Assembly: GCA_001770475.1 (NCBI GenBank)
Contig: MERB01000010.1
Location: forward strand, 34,060 to 74,658
DNA: 40,599 nt
Reading direction: 5' to 3'
Origin: Betaproteobacteria bacterium RIFCSPLOWO2_02_FULL_66_14
GTDB taxonomy: Bacteria > Pseudomonadota > Gammaproteobacteria > Burkholderiales > SG8-39
Shown here: in pieces, positions 27,842-38,037 of the stretch
Layout: every line of letters starts with the position of its first letter
Numbering within the stretch: position 1 is the stretch's first letter
The notes under the pieces: generated by a model
Told to the model about the DNA's origin: nothing
Databases searched by the model: none
The model's input: the letters and a program-made list of their open reading frames with translations, nothing else
Program-made: the position numbers and the translations under genes

Positions 27842-29431
27842 TCAGTTCTTCTTCAGGTTCCAGTAGAGGTTGCCGTTGGTGATGAAAAAGCCGCTGATGT
27901 TCTTGCGTGCCGCCATCGGCTGCGTGTACTCGCCGAGCGGCGCGTGCGTCGCGACTTCGAAGGCGCGCACCTGGATCGCCTCGGCGAGTTTCTTCTTCTG
28001 CGCGTCTTCGGTCGCGCGCATGAACTGGGCGCGCAATTCGACCAGCTTGTCGTCCTTCGCCCAGCCGAACCAGCCCGAAGCCTCACCGCGCGTGTCGAGC
28101 GCCGCGTTGGCGATGGGGTTCCAGATGTCGTGGCCCTGCCACGCGGTCAGGAACATGTTCCAGCCGCCCTTGTCGATCGGGTCTTTCTTGGCGCGCCGGC
28201 CGACGAGCGTCTGCCAGTCCATCGCCTGCAGGTCCACCTTGAATCCCGCCTGGCGAAGCAGCTGAGCCGCGACGTCGGGCAGTTTCTGGATCGATGCGAG
28301 GTCGGTGGGCTTCATCAGCACGACCGGCGTGCCGTCGTAGCCGGAGGCCTTGAGCAATCCCTGCGCCTTCTTCATGTTCGACTTCGACTGGATGTCGCTG
28401 CCCACGGGACTGCCGTAGGGCGTTCCGCAGGTGAACATCGACGCGCAGCCCTTGTAGAGTTCCTTGACCCCGACCTGCGCCTTGAGGAACGGCTCCTGCG
28501 AGAACGCCGCCATCACGGCCTGGCGCACCTTCGCGTCGTTGAACGGCTTGTGCAGGTGATTGAAGCGCGCCATGTACTGCAGGTTGACGTTCGAGTACTT
28601 CGGGATCTGCAGACTGGCGTCCTTCTTCACCGTCTCGTAATGGTCGAAGGCGAGCGCCTCGAGAATGTCGACCTCGCCCTTTTGCAGCGCGTTCACCTGC
28701 GCCTGCGCGTCGCGCAGCGCGAGGTTCCACTCGACGCGCTCCACGTAAACGTGCTTGCCGCCGGTCGAACCCGAGGGCGCTTCCTTGCGCGGCACGTACT
28801 TCGGGTTCCTCACGTAAATCGCCTTGTCGCCCGGCTTGAATTCGTCCTTCCTGAAAATGTACGGGCCGGAGCCGGTGTAGTCGTCGATCTGCTTGAAGGC
28901 ATCCGTATCCGCGACGCGCTTGGGCATGATGAACGGCACGTTGGAGGACGGCTTGCCGAGCGCTTCGAGCACGAAACCGCAGGCCTCGCGCAGGAAGATG
29001 CGGAAACTGTCGGGGGTCGGCGAATCCATGCGCTCGACGAACGTCATCAGCGCGCTGCCCATTGCGTCGCGCTTGCCCCAGCGCGCGAGCGAGGCGACCA
29101 CGTCCTCGCCGGTGACGGGCTTGCCGTCATGGAATTCGAGGCCCTTGCGCAGCTTGAAGGTCCACAACCGGTGATCCGGCGACTCGGTCCAGGACTCGAC
29201 CATCTGCGGCTTGATCTGGCTCTTGTCGTCGGTGCCGAAGAGCGTGTCGTAGATCATGTAGCCGTGATTGCGGCTCATGTACGCGGTGGTCCAGATCGGG
29301 TCGAGAATCGCGAGATTCGAGTGCGGCACGATGCGCAGCACCTTGGGATCGCCCTGCGCCTGGGCGAAACCGGGTGCGGCAAGCAGGCTGGCGGTCGCCG
29401 CGATTGCCGCGGCAATGCGTGAAACGTTCAT
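27842..29431 (-). CDS. Peptide ABC transporter substrate-binding protein (family 5)
   Basis: 529 aa with signal peptide MNVSRIAAAIAATASLLAAPGFAQAQ; KPQMVESWTESPDHRLWTFKLRKGLEFHDGKPVTGEDVV. Confidence 0.92.
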   Translation of the reverse strand: MNVSRIAAAIAATASLLAAPGFAQAQGDPKVLRIVPHSNLAILDPIWTTAYMSRNHGYMIYDTLFGTDDKSQIKPQMVESWTESPDHRLWTFKLRKGLEFHDGKPVTGEDVVASLARWGKRDAMGSALMTFVERMDSPTPDSFRIFLREACGFVLEALGKPSSNVPFIMPKRVADTDAFKQIDDYTGSGPYIFRKDEFKPGDKAIYVRNPKYVPRKEAPSGSTGGKHVYVERVEWNLALRDAQAQVNALQKGEVDILEALAFDHYETVKKDASLQIPKYSNVNLQYMARFNHLHKPFNDAKVRQAVMAAFSQEPFLKAQVGVKELYKGCASMFTCGTPYGSPVGSDIQSKSNMKKAQGLLKASGYDGTPVVLMKPTDLASIQKLPDVAAQLLRQAGFKVDLQAMDWQTLVGRRAKKDPIDKGGWNMFLTAWQGHDIWNPIANAALDTRGEASGWFGWAKDDKLVELRAQFMRATEDAQKKKLAEAIQVRAFEVATHAPLGEYTQPMAARKNISGFFITNGNLYWNLKKN

Positions 29432-29541
29432 GGAAGGGGGTCTCCTCGTTTGGAAGCGGCACGATATCCTATGGCTCTTGCAGCGGCAAGAAGCGGCGCG
29501 TTGCGCCCGAGCCGCAGTGACCAACCGGGGAGGCAGGGACT

Positions 29542-31044
29542 GTGGCACGCATTGCAATCGGCGGCATGCAGCACGAGACCAACACGTTTGCGCCTTCGAG
29601 CGCGGATTACGCGGCGTTCGAGGCGGGCGGCGGCTGGCCGGGCGTGCAGTTCGGGGAACCGCTTTTCGACGCGGTCGCCGGCGCCAACATTCCTGCCGAG
29701 GGCGCGATTCGGGCGCTGCGCTCGATGGGCCACGCGCTCGTGCCGACGGCCTGGGCGGCCGCGAGCCCTTCGGCGCCGGTGACGACCGATGCGTTCGAGC
29801 GCATCGTGGGGGAACTGGTGGCGCGGCTCGGCGCCGCAAAGCCGCTCGATGGGGTGTACCTCGATTTGCACGGCGCCATGGTGACCGAGGCGCACGACGA
29901 CGGCGAGGGCGAGATCCTGCGGCGCGTGCGCGAAGCGGTAGGCGCCCGCGTGCCGATTGCGGTGAGCCTCGACCTGCACGCCAACGTCACGCGCGCGATG
30001 CTGGAACGCGCCGACGCGATGGTCGCCTATCGCACTTATCCGCACGTCGACATGGCGGAAACGGGCGCGCGCGCAGCGCGGCTCCTGGATCGGCTGCTGC
30101 GCACCGGATCGCGCCTCGCGAACGCCTGGCACGGATTCGATTTCCTCACCGGAATTCCCTCGCAGTGCTCGTCGATCGAGCCCTGCCGCAGCATCTACCG
30201 GCTGCTCGGCGAGTTGGAGTACCGCCACGACGCGATGCTCTCGTTCGCCCCGGGGTTTCCGATGGCGGATTTCGCCGAATGCGGCATGACGGTGTTCGGC
30301 TACGGCGGCGAGCGGCGCGACGTCGACGCTGCGGTGGAGGCGCTGCGCGCCTGCATCGCCGATTCGGAACGCGATTTCGCGCTCGAACTGCACTCGCCCG
30401 AGGACGCCGTGGCGCGCGCGAAGCAGCGCGGCGAACCCGGCGCGCCGGTGGTGCTCGCGGACACTCAGGACAATCCGGGCGCGGGCGGCAACGGCGATAC
30501 GACCGGGTTGCTCGCGGCGCTCGTTCAGCAGAGCGCGCGCGAAGCGACGCTCGGGCTGCTGGTCGATCCGGCATCGGCCGCGCGCGTGCACGAGGCGGGG
30601 CAGGGCGCGACGCTCGCGCTCGCGCTCGGCGGACGTTCCGGAATCCCGGGCGACGCGCCCTTCGCGGGGGAGTTCTCGGTCGAACGGTTGGGCGACGGGC
30701 ACTTCACCTGCACCGGGCCCATGTTCCGGGGTTTTCGCATGAACCTCGGCGCGATGGCGCTCCTTCGGTCGCGCGCTGCGCCCGGCGTTCGCGTTGCCCT
30801 CGCATCGCGCAAATGCCAGGCGGCCGACCAGGAAATGTTCCGCCACCTCGGCGTCGAGCCGCGGCGCGAGCGCATCCTGGCGCTGAAGAGTTCGGTGCAT
30901 TTCCGCGCCGATTTCGAACCGATCGCGCGGGAAGTGCTGGTCGTCAGGGCGCCCGGACCGGCGCTCGCCGACCCGGCGGAATTCAGGTGGACCAAGCTGC
31001 GGAAAGGCGTGCGGCTGCGGCCGCTGGGGCCCGTGCTTGCCTGA
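29542..31044 (+). CDS. M81 family metallopeptidase (MlrC/microcystinase C-like)
   Basis: MARIAIGGMQHETNTFAPSSADYAAFE, VYLDLHGAMVTEAHDDGEGEIL, SLDLHANVTRAMLERADAMVAYRTYPHVDMAETG, DTQDNPGAGGNGDTTGLL. Confidence 0.9.
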   Translation: MARIAIGGMQHETNTFAPSSADYAAFEAGGGWPGVQFGEPLFDAVAGANIPAEGAIRALRSMGHALVPTAWAAASPSAPVTTDAFERIVGELVARLGAAKPLDGVYLDLHGAMVTEAHDDGEGEILRRVREAVGARVPIAVSLDLHANVTRAMLERADAMVAYRTYPHVDMAETGARAARLLDRLLRTGSRLANAWHGFDFLTGIPSQCSSIEPCRSIYRLLGELEYRHDAMLSFAPGFPMADFAECGMTVFGYGGERRDVDAAVEALRACIADSERDFALELHSPEDAVARAKQRGEPGAPVVLADTQDNPGAGGNGDTTGLLAALVQQSAREATLGLLVDPASAARVHEAGQGATLALALGGRSGIPGDAPFAGEFSVERLGDGHFTCTGPMFRGFRMNLGAMALLRSRAAPGVRVALASRKCQAADQEMFRHLGVEPRRERILALKSSVHFRADFEPIAREVLVVRAPGPALADPAEFRWTKLRKGVRLRPLGPVLA

Positions 31045-31807
31045 TCTGGTCGTCATTGCGGGACCCAACGGCGCGGGAAAGTCCACCGCGGCGCCATTGC
31101 TGATCGGCGAGCGTCTGGGCATCGTGGAATTCGTCAATGCCGATGTGATCGCTTCTGGATTGGCGGCGTTCGCGCCGGGCCGCGTCGCGGTGGAGGCGGG
31201 GCGCATCATGCTGCGGCGGTTGAATGAATTGGCGGCTTCCGGCGCCGATTTTGCCTTCGAAACCACACTCGCCTCGCGTAGTTTCGCGCCGTGGATTGAG
31301 ATGCTGCGGCGCGAGCGCGGCTACCGCTTTCACCTTGCATTCCTCTGGCTCCCGAGCGCGGAGATGGCGGTTCTGCGCGTGGCCGGACGTGTGCGTCAAG
31401 GCGGACATGCCGTTGCGCCCAACGACATTCGGAGGCGCTACGCACGGGGAATCGCCAATTTCTTCGAGCTTTACGCGCCGATTGCCGATTCGTGGGAGAT
31501 ACACCAGAATTCGTCTTCACCACCCGAACTGATTGCCGCAAGGGAAGGCAGTGCCCCGATCCGGTACGGAAACCGAATGCTTTGGGAGATGATCCGGAAC
31601 CGCATGATGGCGAAAGAAAAGGATCTCGAATACGAGACTGGCGCCGAGCCTCGTCTGATGGGCGTCCCGGTCAGCGAAGTGATGCGAATCTTCGATCGTG
31701 CCGGACGCGAGGTACTGGCGCGCCACAAGGCGCTCGGCCATCCGATCGTGATCTGGCGCGATGGCCGGGTGGTCGAGGTGCCGCCGGAGGAAATCGAGGT
31801 CGATTGA
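31037..31807 (+). CDS. Zeta toxin family / AAA P-loop kinase-like protein
   Basis: TTG start MPDLVVIAGPNGAGKSTAAPLLI, FVNADVIASGL, FAFETTLASRSF; overlaps the MlrC-like gene by 8 nt. Confidence 0.82.
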   Translation: MPDLVVIAGPNGAGKSTAAPLLIGERLGIVEFVNADVIASGLAAFAPGRVAVEAGRIMLRRLNELAASGADFAFETTLASRSFAPWIEMLRRERGYRFHLAFLWLPSAEMAVLRVAGRVRQGGHAVAPNDIRRRYARGIANFFELYAPIADSWEIHQNSSSPPELIAAREGSAPIRYGNRMLWEMIRNRMMAKEKDLEYETGAEPRLMGVPVSEVMRIFDRAGREVLARHKALGHPIVIWRDGRVVEVPPEEIEVD

Positions 31808-31895
31808 CCCCAGCGTAGCATCGCTGGCTCCGCGTCATCGTGCTGGACGACGGTGTTACGGTGCACAATGCGTTCCCCGACCGGGGGTTCAAACC

Positions 31896-32093
31896 GTGAA
31901 AATCAGGTACTTTCGCGATACGGATACGCTCTACATCGAGTTCCGACCGAACTCGGTCGCGGAAACGCGCGACTTGGACGAGGACACGCAAATCGAAGTC
32001 GATGCCAAGGGAAACATCTGCGCGATCACCGTCGAGCACGCCAGCCATCGAGCCGACCTGCCCGAGCTCGACTACGAGCAAGTCGCCGCCTGA
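31896..32093 (+). CDS. DUF2283 family small protein
   Basis: GTG start; VKIRYFRDTDTLYIEFRPNSVAETRDLDEDTQIEVDAKGNICAITVEHASHR. Confidence 0.78.
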   Translation: MKIRYFRDTDTLYIEFRPNSVAETRDLDEDTQIEVDAKGNICAITVEHASHRADLPELDYEQVAA

Positions 32094-32097
32094 CTGA

Positions 32098-33498
32098 CTA
32101 CACCAGGGCCGGCCAATCGCGCTGCGCCGGCCGCATCTGCTCGAGCGCCCGCGCAAGGCGCAGCACGCCGCGATCGTCGAACCGCCGCCCGATGACCTGA
32201 ATCCCGATCGGCAGCCCGTCCGCGCTGTGAGTCCAGTTGAGCGAAGCCGCGGGCTGCTCCGACATGTTGTACGGCACGGTGAACGCGATATGCGGCAGCG
32301 CGTTGTGCGGATCGTCGTTGGGGCTCGGCAGTTCCGCCGCGTAGGGAAGGATCGGCGAAGTCGGCGAGACGACGAAATCGTAGGGCACGGTCGCCCGCGT
32401 CGTCGCCTCCCTCAGCGCGACGTAGCAGTGGTACGCCGCCATCACGTCGCGGCCGGTGAAGTTCTTTGCGCGCCAGGTGCACCATTCGGCGACGAACGGC
32501 AGCACCTTGGCCTGTTTTTCGGGCGAAAGCTGGACGAAATCCTGGTACGAGCGTGCCTCGAAGAAATGCTCCATGCCTTGAAGCAGCTCCGGCGCGAGGA
32601 ACGGTTTCATTGCTTCGACCTTCGCTCCGGCCGCGTCCAGCGCATTCGCCGCGCCGCGCGCGGCAGCTGCGACTTCCGCGTGCACCGGCAGTCCGAAGTT
32701 CATTTCCGCCAGATAGCCGATGCGCAGCGCCTTGAGATCGATGCGCTCCAGGTCCGCCGCGTAATCCGAGGCGTCGTAGGGCAGGCTCATGAAATCGCGC
32801 GCATCGGGCTTCGAAAGTGCGTTCATCAGCATCGCGGAGGCCGCGACGTCGCGCGTCATCGGCCCGGTGACGCGCCCGATGTAGGGCGGATAAACCGGCA
32901 CGCGACCGAGGCTCGGTTTCAGACCGAAGAGTCCACAGTGCGTCGCCGGCAGCCGGATCGAGCCCCCGATGTCGGTGCCGAGGTGCAGGGGCGCATACCC
33001 TGCAGCGCCGGCGGCTCCGGCACCGGAACTCGAGCCCGAAGTGTTGCGGTCGAGCCGCCACGGATTGCGCGTCACGCCGTGAAGGCTCGAAAGCCCGGAG
33101 GACAGCATGCCGAAATCCGGCATCGTGGTCTTGCCGAGGATCACGCATCCGGCCTCGCGCAGCCGCGCCGCGGGTGGCGCATCCACGCTTTGCGCCGGCG
33201 CGTCGTCGTTGGCACGCGTTCCGATCGGCGACGGGTCGCCGCGCGTGTAGAGGTTTTCCTTGATCGTCACCGCAACGCCGTCGAGCGGCGAAAGCGGCGC
33301 CTTGCGCTGCCAGCGCGCTTCGGCCGCGCGCGCTGCTGCGAGCGCACCTTCGCGATCGAGCCGATACATCGCGTTGAGTTTCGCTTCCGCGGCGTCGATT
33401 CGCTCCAGGCACGCGCGCGCGAGATCCACCGGGGAAAGCTCTCCTCGCGAAAAACGCGCCGCCAGCTCGGCGGCGGGCAAATCGCAGATCGCGGTCAT
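32098..33498 (-). CDS. Amidase (amidase signature family)
   Basis: PLDGVAVTIKENLYTRG, ILGKTTMPDFGM, GSSSGAGAAGAAGYAPLHLGTDIGGSIRLPATHCGLFGLKPS. Confidence 0.92.
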   Translation of the reverse strand: MTAICDLPAAELAARFSRGELSPVDLARACLERIDAAEAKLNAMYRLDREGALAAARAAEARWQRKAPLSPLDGVAVTIKENLYTRGDPSPIGTRANDDAPAQSVDAPPAARLREAGCVILGKTTMPDFGMLSSGLSSLHGVTRNPWRLDRNTSGSSSGAGAAGAAGYAPLHLGTDIGGSIRLPATHCGLFGLKPSLGRVPVYPPYIGRVTGPMTRDVAASAMLMNALSKPDARDFMSLPYDASDYAADLERIDLKALRIGYLAEMNFGLPVHAEVAAAARGAANALDAAGAKVEAMKPFLAPELLQGMEHFFEARSYQDFVQLSPEKQAKVLPFVAEWCTWRAKNFTGRDVMAAYHCYVALREATTRATVPYDFVVSPTSPILPYAAELPSPNDDPHNALPHIAFTVPYNMSEQPAASLNWTHSADGLPIGIQVIGRRFDDRGVLRLARALEQMRPAQRDWPALV

Positions 33499-33515
33499 CG
33501 TGAACCGATCATACA

Positions 33516-34883
33516 ATGCGGTCCATGATCCCAAGAATCTGTTTTGCATGGCTCCTCGCCCTCGCCGCCGGAAGCGCGAGCGCGCAGCAGGAAATCCGCT
33601 TCTGGCATGCCATGGGCGGCGCGCTCGGCGAGGAATTGAACGCGTTCGTGCAGCGCTTCAACGAATCGCAGCGCGAGTTCCGGGTGGTCACCGAGCACAA
33701 GGGCAGCTACGAGGACACGCTGATCGTCGCGCTCGCCGCGCAGCGCGAGGGCACCGGCCCGCACCTCGTCCAGGTCTACGAGGTCGGCACGGCGCTCATG
33801 ATGGCGCCGCGCCGCGCGGTGCGGCCCGTGTGGCAGGTGCTCTCGGAGGGCGGAGAAGCGATCGACGCGAAAGCGTTCCTCCCCGCCGTCGCAAGTTACT
33901 TTTCCGACAATTCCGGAAAACTGCTCGCGCTGCCGTTCAACATCTCGACGCCGATCCTGTTTTACAACCGCGACGCGTTCCGGCGCGCGGGGCTCGACCC
34001 GGACAAGCCGCCGCGCACCTGGTACGAGTTTCCCAAGGTGATCGAGGCGCTGAAGGACGCGGGCGTGAGTTGCGGTTACACCACGACCTGGCCTTCGTGG
34101 GTGCTGCTGGAGAATACGAGCACCTGGCACAATCAGGACTTCGCCACGCGGGACAACGGGCTCGGCGGCCTCGACGCGAAGCTCGTATTCAACACGCACT
34201 TGATGGTGCGCCACGTCGCCATGCTCTCGTCGTGGGCGCGCGCCACGTACTTCACGTATTCGGGCCGGCGCGTCGAAGGCGAGGCGCGCTTCCTGAAGGG
34301 CGAGTGCGCGCTGCTCACCGCGGCCTCATCGAGCGCGGCCGAACTGCGCCGTTCGGCCGGGTTCGATTTCGGCGAGGCGCAACTGCCCTATTACGACGAC
34401 ATCAAGGGCGCCCCGCACCATTCGTTGATCGGCGGCGGGGCACTCTGGGTGCTCGCGGGCGCGAAGGCCGCCGAATACCGGGGCGTCGCGAAGTTCCTCG
34501 CGTTTCTGGCGAAACCCGAAATGCAGGCCGAATGGCACCAGAAGACGGGGTACGTGCCGGTCACCCGCGCGGCCTACGAACTGACGCGGAATTCGGGCTT
34601 CTATGCGAAGCGTCCGGGACAGGAATTCGCGATCCAGCAACTGCTGCTGAATAGCCCGACGCGCGAATCACGCGGCATCCGCCTCGGGGATTTCCAGAAA
34701 ATCCGCCTCATCATCGACGAGGAACTGGAAAAGGTCTGGGATGGGACGAAGCCCCCGAAGCTCGCACTGGACGATGCCGCCGAGCGCGGCAACGTGCTGC
34801 TGCGCCGTTTCGAGGCCGATCACCGCGCCGGCGCCGAGCCGGAAACTCCTGCGCGTACGCTCCGCCGGGCGCACAGGAAATAG
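33516..34883 (+). CDS. ABC transporter substrate-binding protein, UgpB-like (first paralog)
   Basis: Signal peptide; EIRFWHAMGGALGEELNAFVQRFNESQREFRVVTEHKGSYEDT. Alternative start at 33525. Confidence 0.87.
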   Translation: MRSMIPRICFAWLLALAAGSASAQQEIRFWHAMGGALGEELNAFVQRFNESQREFRVVTEHKGSYEDTLIVALAAQREGTGPHLVQVYEVGTALMMAPRRAVRPVWQVLSEGGEAIDAKAFLPAVASYFSDNSGKLLALPFNISTPILFYNRDAFRRAGLDPDKPPRTWYEFPKVIEALKDAGVSCGYTTTWPSWVLLENTSTWHNQDFATRDNGLGGLDAKLVFNTHLMVRHVAMLSSWARATYFTYSGRRVEGEARFLKGECALLTAASSSAAELRRSAGFDFGEAQLPYYDDIKGAPHHSLIGGGALWVLAGAKAAEYRGVAKFLAFLAKPEMQAEWHQKTGYVPVTRAAYELTRNSGFYAKRPGQEFAIQQLLLNSPTRESRGIRLGDFQKIRLIIDEELEKVWDGTKPPKLALDDAAERGNVLLRRFEADHRAGAEPETPARTLRRAHRK

Positions 34884-34975
34884 GGCCCAAAAAGGCGGCA
34901 AAATCGCGCCCCGGTTTGGCTATACTGCGGCCTCGTCCGGCCCCAGGGTCGGCAAACCCATTCAGAGGAGATCCC

Positions 34976-36283
34976 ATGCGTTTCAGACTCATAGCTGCCG
35001 CGCTGGCCGGCGCCGGGCTGTTCTCGGCGAACGCCTACGCACAGACCGAAATCCAGTGGTGGCATTCGATGGGCGGCGCACTCGGCGAGGCGCTCAACGG
35101 CGTCGCCAACCAGTTCAACGCCAGCCAGAAGGACTACAAGGTGGTCACGTCCTTTAAAGGGACCTATGGCGAGTCAATGACCGCGGCGATCGCGGCGTTT
35201 CGCGCCGGCAGCGCGCCGCACCTGGTGCAGGTGTTCGAAGTCGGCACCGCCACCATGATGGCCGCCAAGGGCGCCATCGTGCCGGTGGCCAAGGTGATGG
35301 CGGACGCCAAGGAGCCGTTCGATCCCAATGCCTACCTGCCTACGGTGACGGGCTATTACTCCGACCTCAAGGGCAACATGCTGTCGTTCCCATTCAACAG
35401 CTCGACGGCGCTGTTCTACATCGACCGCAACAAGTTCAAGGCGGCCGGCCTGCCGCCGGTGCCGCCCAAGACCTGGAAGGAGCTGATCGCTGCGGCCGAG
35501 AAGCTCAAGGCCGCGGGGCAGGATTGCGTCTACACCACCGGCTGGCCGTCCTGGGTGCACATCGAGAACTTCAGCGCCTGGCACAACGTCCCGATCGGCA
35601 CCAAGCAGAACGGCATGGGCGGATTCGACACGCAGTTCACCGTCAACTCGCCGCTGCACGTGCGCCACGTTTCCATGCTGGCCGACATGGCGAAGAAGGG
35701 CCTCTTTACCTACGCCGGGCGCGGCAACCAGGCCGACGGCAAGTTCCAGGCCGGCGAGTGCGCGATGGCCACGATCAGCGCCGGTGCGCTGGCGGGCACG
35801 ATCAAGGCAGGCAAGACCGACTGGGAGCTGAGCTTCCTGCCCTACCACGACGACGTGAAAGGCGCGCCGCAGAACTCGATCATCGGTGGCGCGTCGCTCT
35901 GGGTGATGGCCGGCCGCAAGCCCGAGGAATACAAGGGCGTGGCCAAGTTCTTCGCCTTCCTCTCCCGGCCCGAAGTGCAGATGGAATGGCACACCAGCAC
36001 GGGCTATGTGCCGATCACCAAGGCCGCCTACGAGCTGACGCAGAAATCCGGGTTCTACGCCAAGAACCCAGGGCGCGACCTGCCCGTCAGGCAGCTCACC
36101 AACAAGGCACCCACCGAGAACTCCAAGGGCCTGCGCTTCGGCAACTTCGTGCAGGGACGCACGGTGATCGAGGAGGAGCTGGAGAACGTGTTCTCGGGCA
36201 AGAAGGAACCCAAGGCGGCGCTGGACGATGCGGTCCGGCGCGGCAACGAGATCCTGCGCCAGTTCGAAGCCGCGAACAAGTAA
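34976..36283 (+). CDS. ugpB: sn-glycerol-3-phosphate ABC transporter substrate-binding protein UgpB (second paralog)
   Basis: [85 protein letters not shown]. Confidence 0.92.
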   Translation: MRFRLIAAALAGAGLFSANAYAQTEIQWWHSMGGALGEALNGVANQFNASQKDYKVVTSFKGTYGESMTAAIAAFRAGSAPHLVQVFEVGTATMMAAKGAIVPVAKVMADAKEPFDPNAYLPTVTGYYSDLKGNMLSFPFNSSTALFYIDRNKFKAAGLPPVPPKTWKELIAAAEKLKAAGQDCVYTTGWPSWVHIENFSAWHNVPIGTKQNGMGGFDTQFTVNSPLHVRHVSMLADMAKKGLFTYAGRGNQADGKFQAGECAMATISAGALAGTIKAGKTDWELSFLPYHDDVKGAPQNSIIGGASLWVMAGRKPEEYKGVAKFFAFLSRPEVQMEWHTSTGYVPITKAAYELTQKSGFYAKNPGRDLPVRQLTNKAPTENSKGLRFGNFVQGRTVIEEELENVFSGKKEPKAALDDAVRRGNEILRQFEAANK

Positions 36284-36297
36284 CCCGCAGCAAGCCC

Positions 36298-37179
36298 GTG
36301 GAAAAGCGGGTCGTCTTCCGGTCTGCGTGGCTGCCGTATGCGCTGGTGGCCCCGCAGATCGCGATCACGCTGGTATTCTTCTTCTGGCCGGCGGCGCAGG
36401 CGGTGTGGTACTCGCTCCACCTGCAGGACGCCTTCGGCCTCAAGGTCCAGTTCGTCGGCCTGGCGAACTTCGCGACCCTGTTCAAGGACAGCAACTACCT
36501 CGCCTCGTTCAAGGTCACCGCGCTGTTCAGCGTGCTGGTGGCGTTCTTCGGCATCGCGATTTCGCTGCTGCTCGCGACCATGGCCGACCGCGTGCTGCGC
36601 GGGGCGATGGCCTACAAGACGCTGCTGATCTGGCCCTACGCGGTGGCGCCGGCCGTTGCCGGGGTGCTTTGGGCATTCATATTCGCGCCCTCGATCGGCA
36701 TCCTCACCTACATCCTCAAGGGCTGGGGTGTCGACTGGAACTGGATCATCAAGGGCGACCAGGCGATGCTGCTGGTCGTCATCGCGGCGGTGTGGAAGCA
36801 GATCTCCTACAACTTCCTGTTCTTCCTCGCCGGCCTGCAGTCGATCCCGAAGTCGCTCATCGAGGCGGCCGCGATCGACGGCGCGAGTCCGTTCCGCCGC
36901 TTCTGGACCATCGTGTTTCCGCTCCTTTCGCCCACCACCTTCTTCCTGCTGGTGGTGAACATCGTCTACGCCTTCTTCGACACCTTCGGCGTCATCGATG
37001 CCACCACCCAGGGCGGGCCGGGGCAGTCGACCAACATCCTGGTCTACAAGGTCTACCACGACGGCGTGAAGGCGGCTGACCTGGGCGGCTCCTCGGCGCA
37101 GTCGGTGATCCTGATGTTCATCGTCATCGTGCTGACGGTGGCGCAGTTCCGCTTCATCGAGCGCAAGGTGCAGTACTGA
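36298..37179 (+). CDS. ugpA: sn-glycerol-3-phosphate ABC transporter permease UgpA
   Basis: GTG start; [40 protein letters not shown]...[25 protein letters not shown]. Confidence 0.92.
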   Translation: MEKRVVFRSAWLPYALVAPQIAITLVFFFWPAAQAVWYSLHLQDAFGLKVQFVGLANFATLFKDSNYLASFKVTALFSVLVAFFGIAISLLLATMADRVLRGAMAYKTLLIWPYAVAPAVAGVLWAFIFAPSIGILTYILKGWGVDWNWIIKGDQAMLLVVIAAVWKQISYNFLFFLAGLQSIPKSLIEAAAIDGASPFRRFWTIVFPLLSPTTFFLLVVNIVYAFFDTFGVIDATTQGGPGQSTNILVYKVYHDGVKAADLGGSSAQSVILMFIVIVLTVAQFRFIERKVQY

Positions 37180-37186
37180 GCGCGCG

Positions 37187-38035
37187 ATGGTAGAGAACCG
37201 CCCCTGGCTCACCTTCCTGTCGCACTCGGTGCTGATGCTCGGCGTGCTGGCCGTCGCGTTCCCGCTCTACGTCACCTTCATCGCCTCGACGCACACGCTG
37301 GAGGCGATCATGCAGGCGCCGATGCCGCTCGTCCCGGGGGACCAGCTGGTGGAGAACTTCACCCAGGTGCTGACGGCGGGCTCGACCAAGGGCTCCAAGG
37401 CGGCCGGGGCCACGATGCTCGTCAACAGCCTGGTGATGGCGCTCGCGATCCCGCTGGGCAAGATCACGATCTCCGTGATCTCCGCCTTCGCCATCGTCTA
37501 CTTCCGCTTCCCGCTGCGCATGTTCTTCTTCTGGATGATCTTCGTCACCCTGATGCTGCCGGTGGAGGTGCGCATCATTCCGACCTTCAAGGTGATCGCA
37601 GATCTGGGCATGCTGAACACCTACGCCGGCCTGACGGTACCGCTGATCGCCTCGGCCACCGCCACGTTCCTCTTCCGCCAGTTCTTCATGACCGTGCCCG
37701 ACGAACTGGCGGAAGCCGCGCGCGTCGACGGCGCCGGGCCGTTGCGCTTTTTCTGGGACGTGCTGCTGCCGCTGTCGAAGACCACGATGGCGGCGCTGTT
37801 CGTGATCCAGTTCATCTACGGTTGGAACCAGTACCTCTGGCCCCTGTTGATCACCACAGATGAATCCATGTACACGACGGTGATCGGCATCAAGCGCATG
37901 ATCGTCGGCGGCGACGCGGCCAATGAGTGGAACCTGATCATGGCCACCGCGATCCTGGCGATGCTGCCGCCCGCGCTGGTGGTGATGCTGATGCAGAAGT
38001 GGTTCGTCAAGGGACTGGTGGAGACCGAGAAATAG
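37187..38035 (+). CDS. ugpE: sn-glycerol-3-phosphate ABC transporter permease UgpE
   Basis: [53 protein letters not shown]...[24 protein letters not shown]. Confidence 0.93.
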   Translation: MVENRPWLTFLSHSVLMLGVLAVAFPLYVTFIASTHTLEAIMQAPMPLVPGDQLVENFTQVLTAGSTKGSKAAGATMLVNSLVMALAIPLGKITISVISAFAIVYFRFPLRMFFFWMIFVTLMLPVEVRIIPTFKVIADLGMLNTYAGLTVPLIASATATFLFRQFFMTVPDELAEAARVDGAGPLRFFWDVLLPLSKTTMAALFVIQFIYGWNQYLWPLLITTDESMYTTVIGIKRMIVGGDAANEWNLIMATAILAMLPPALVVMLMQKWFVKGLVETEK

Positions 38036-38037
38036 CG

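Noticed and set aside
24515-29422. Long plus-strand ORFs (454, 430, 441 and 492 aa) antisense to the dpp genes
   Set aside because: Shadow ORFs; the minus strand carries Walker and permease motifs.
31811-31828. Short inverted repeat CCAGCG-N6-CGCTGG after the zeta-like gene
   Set aside because: Only 6-bp arms with no T-run; expected by chance at this GC content.
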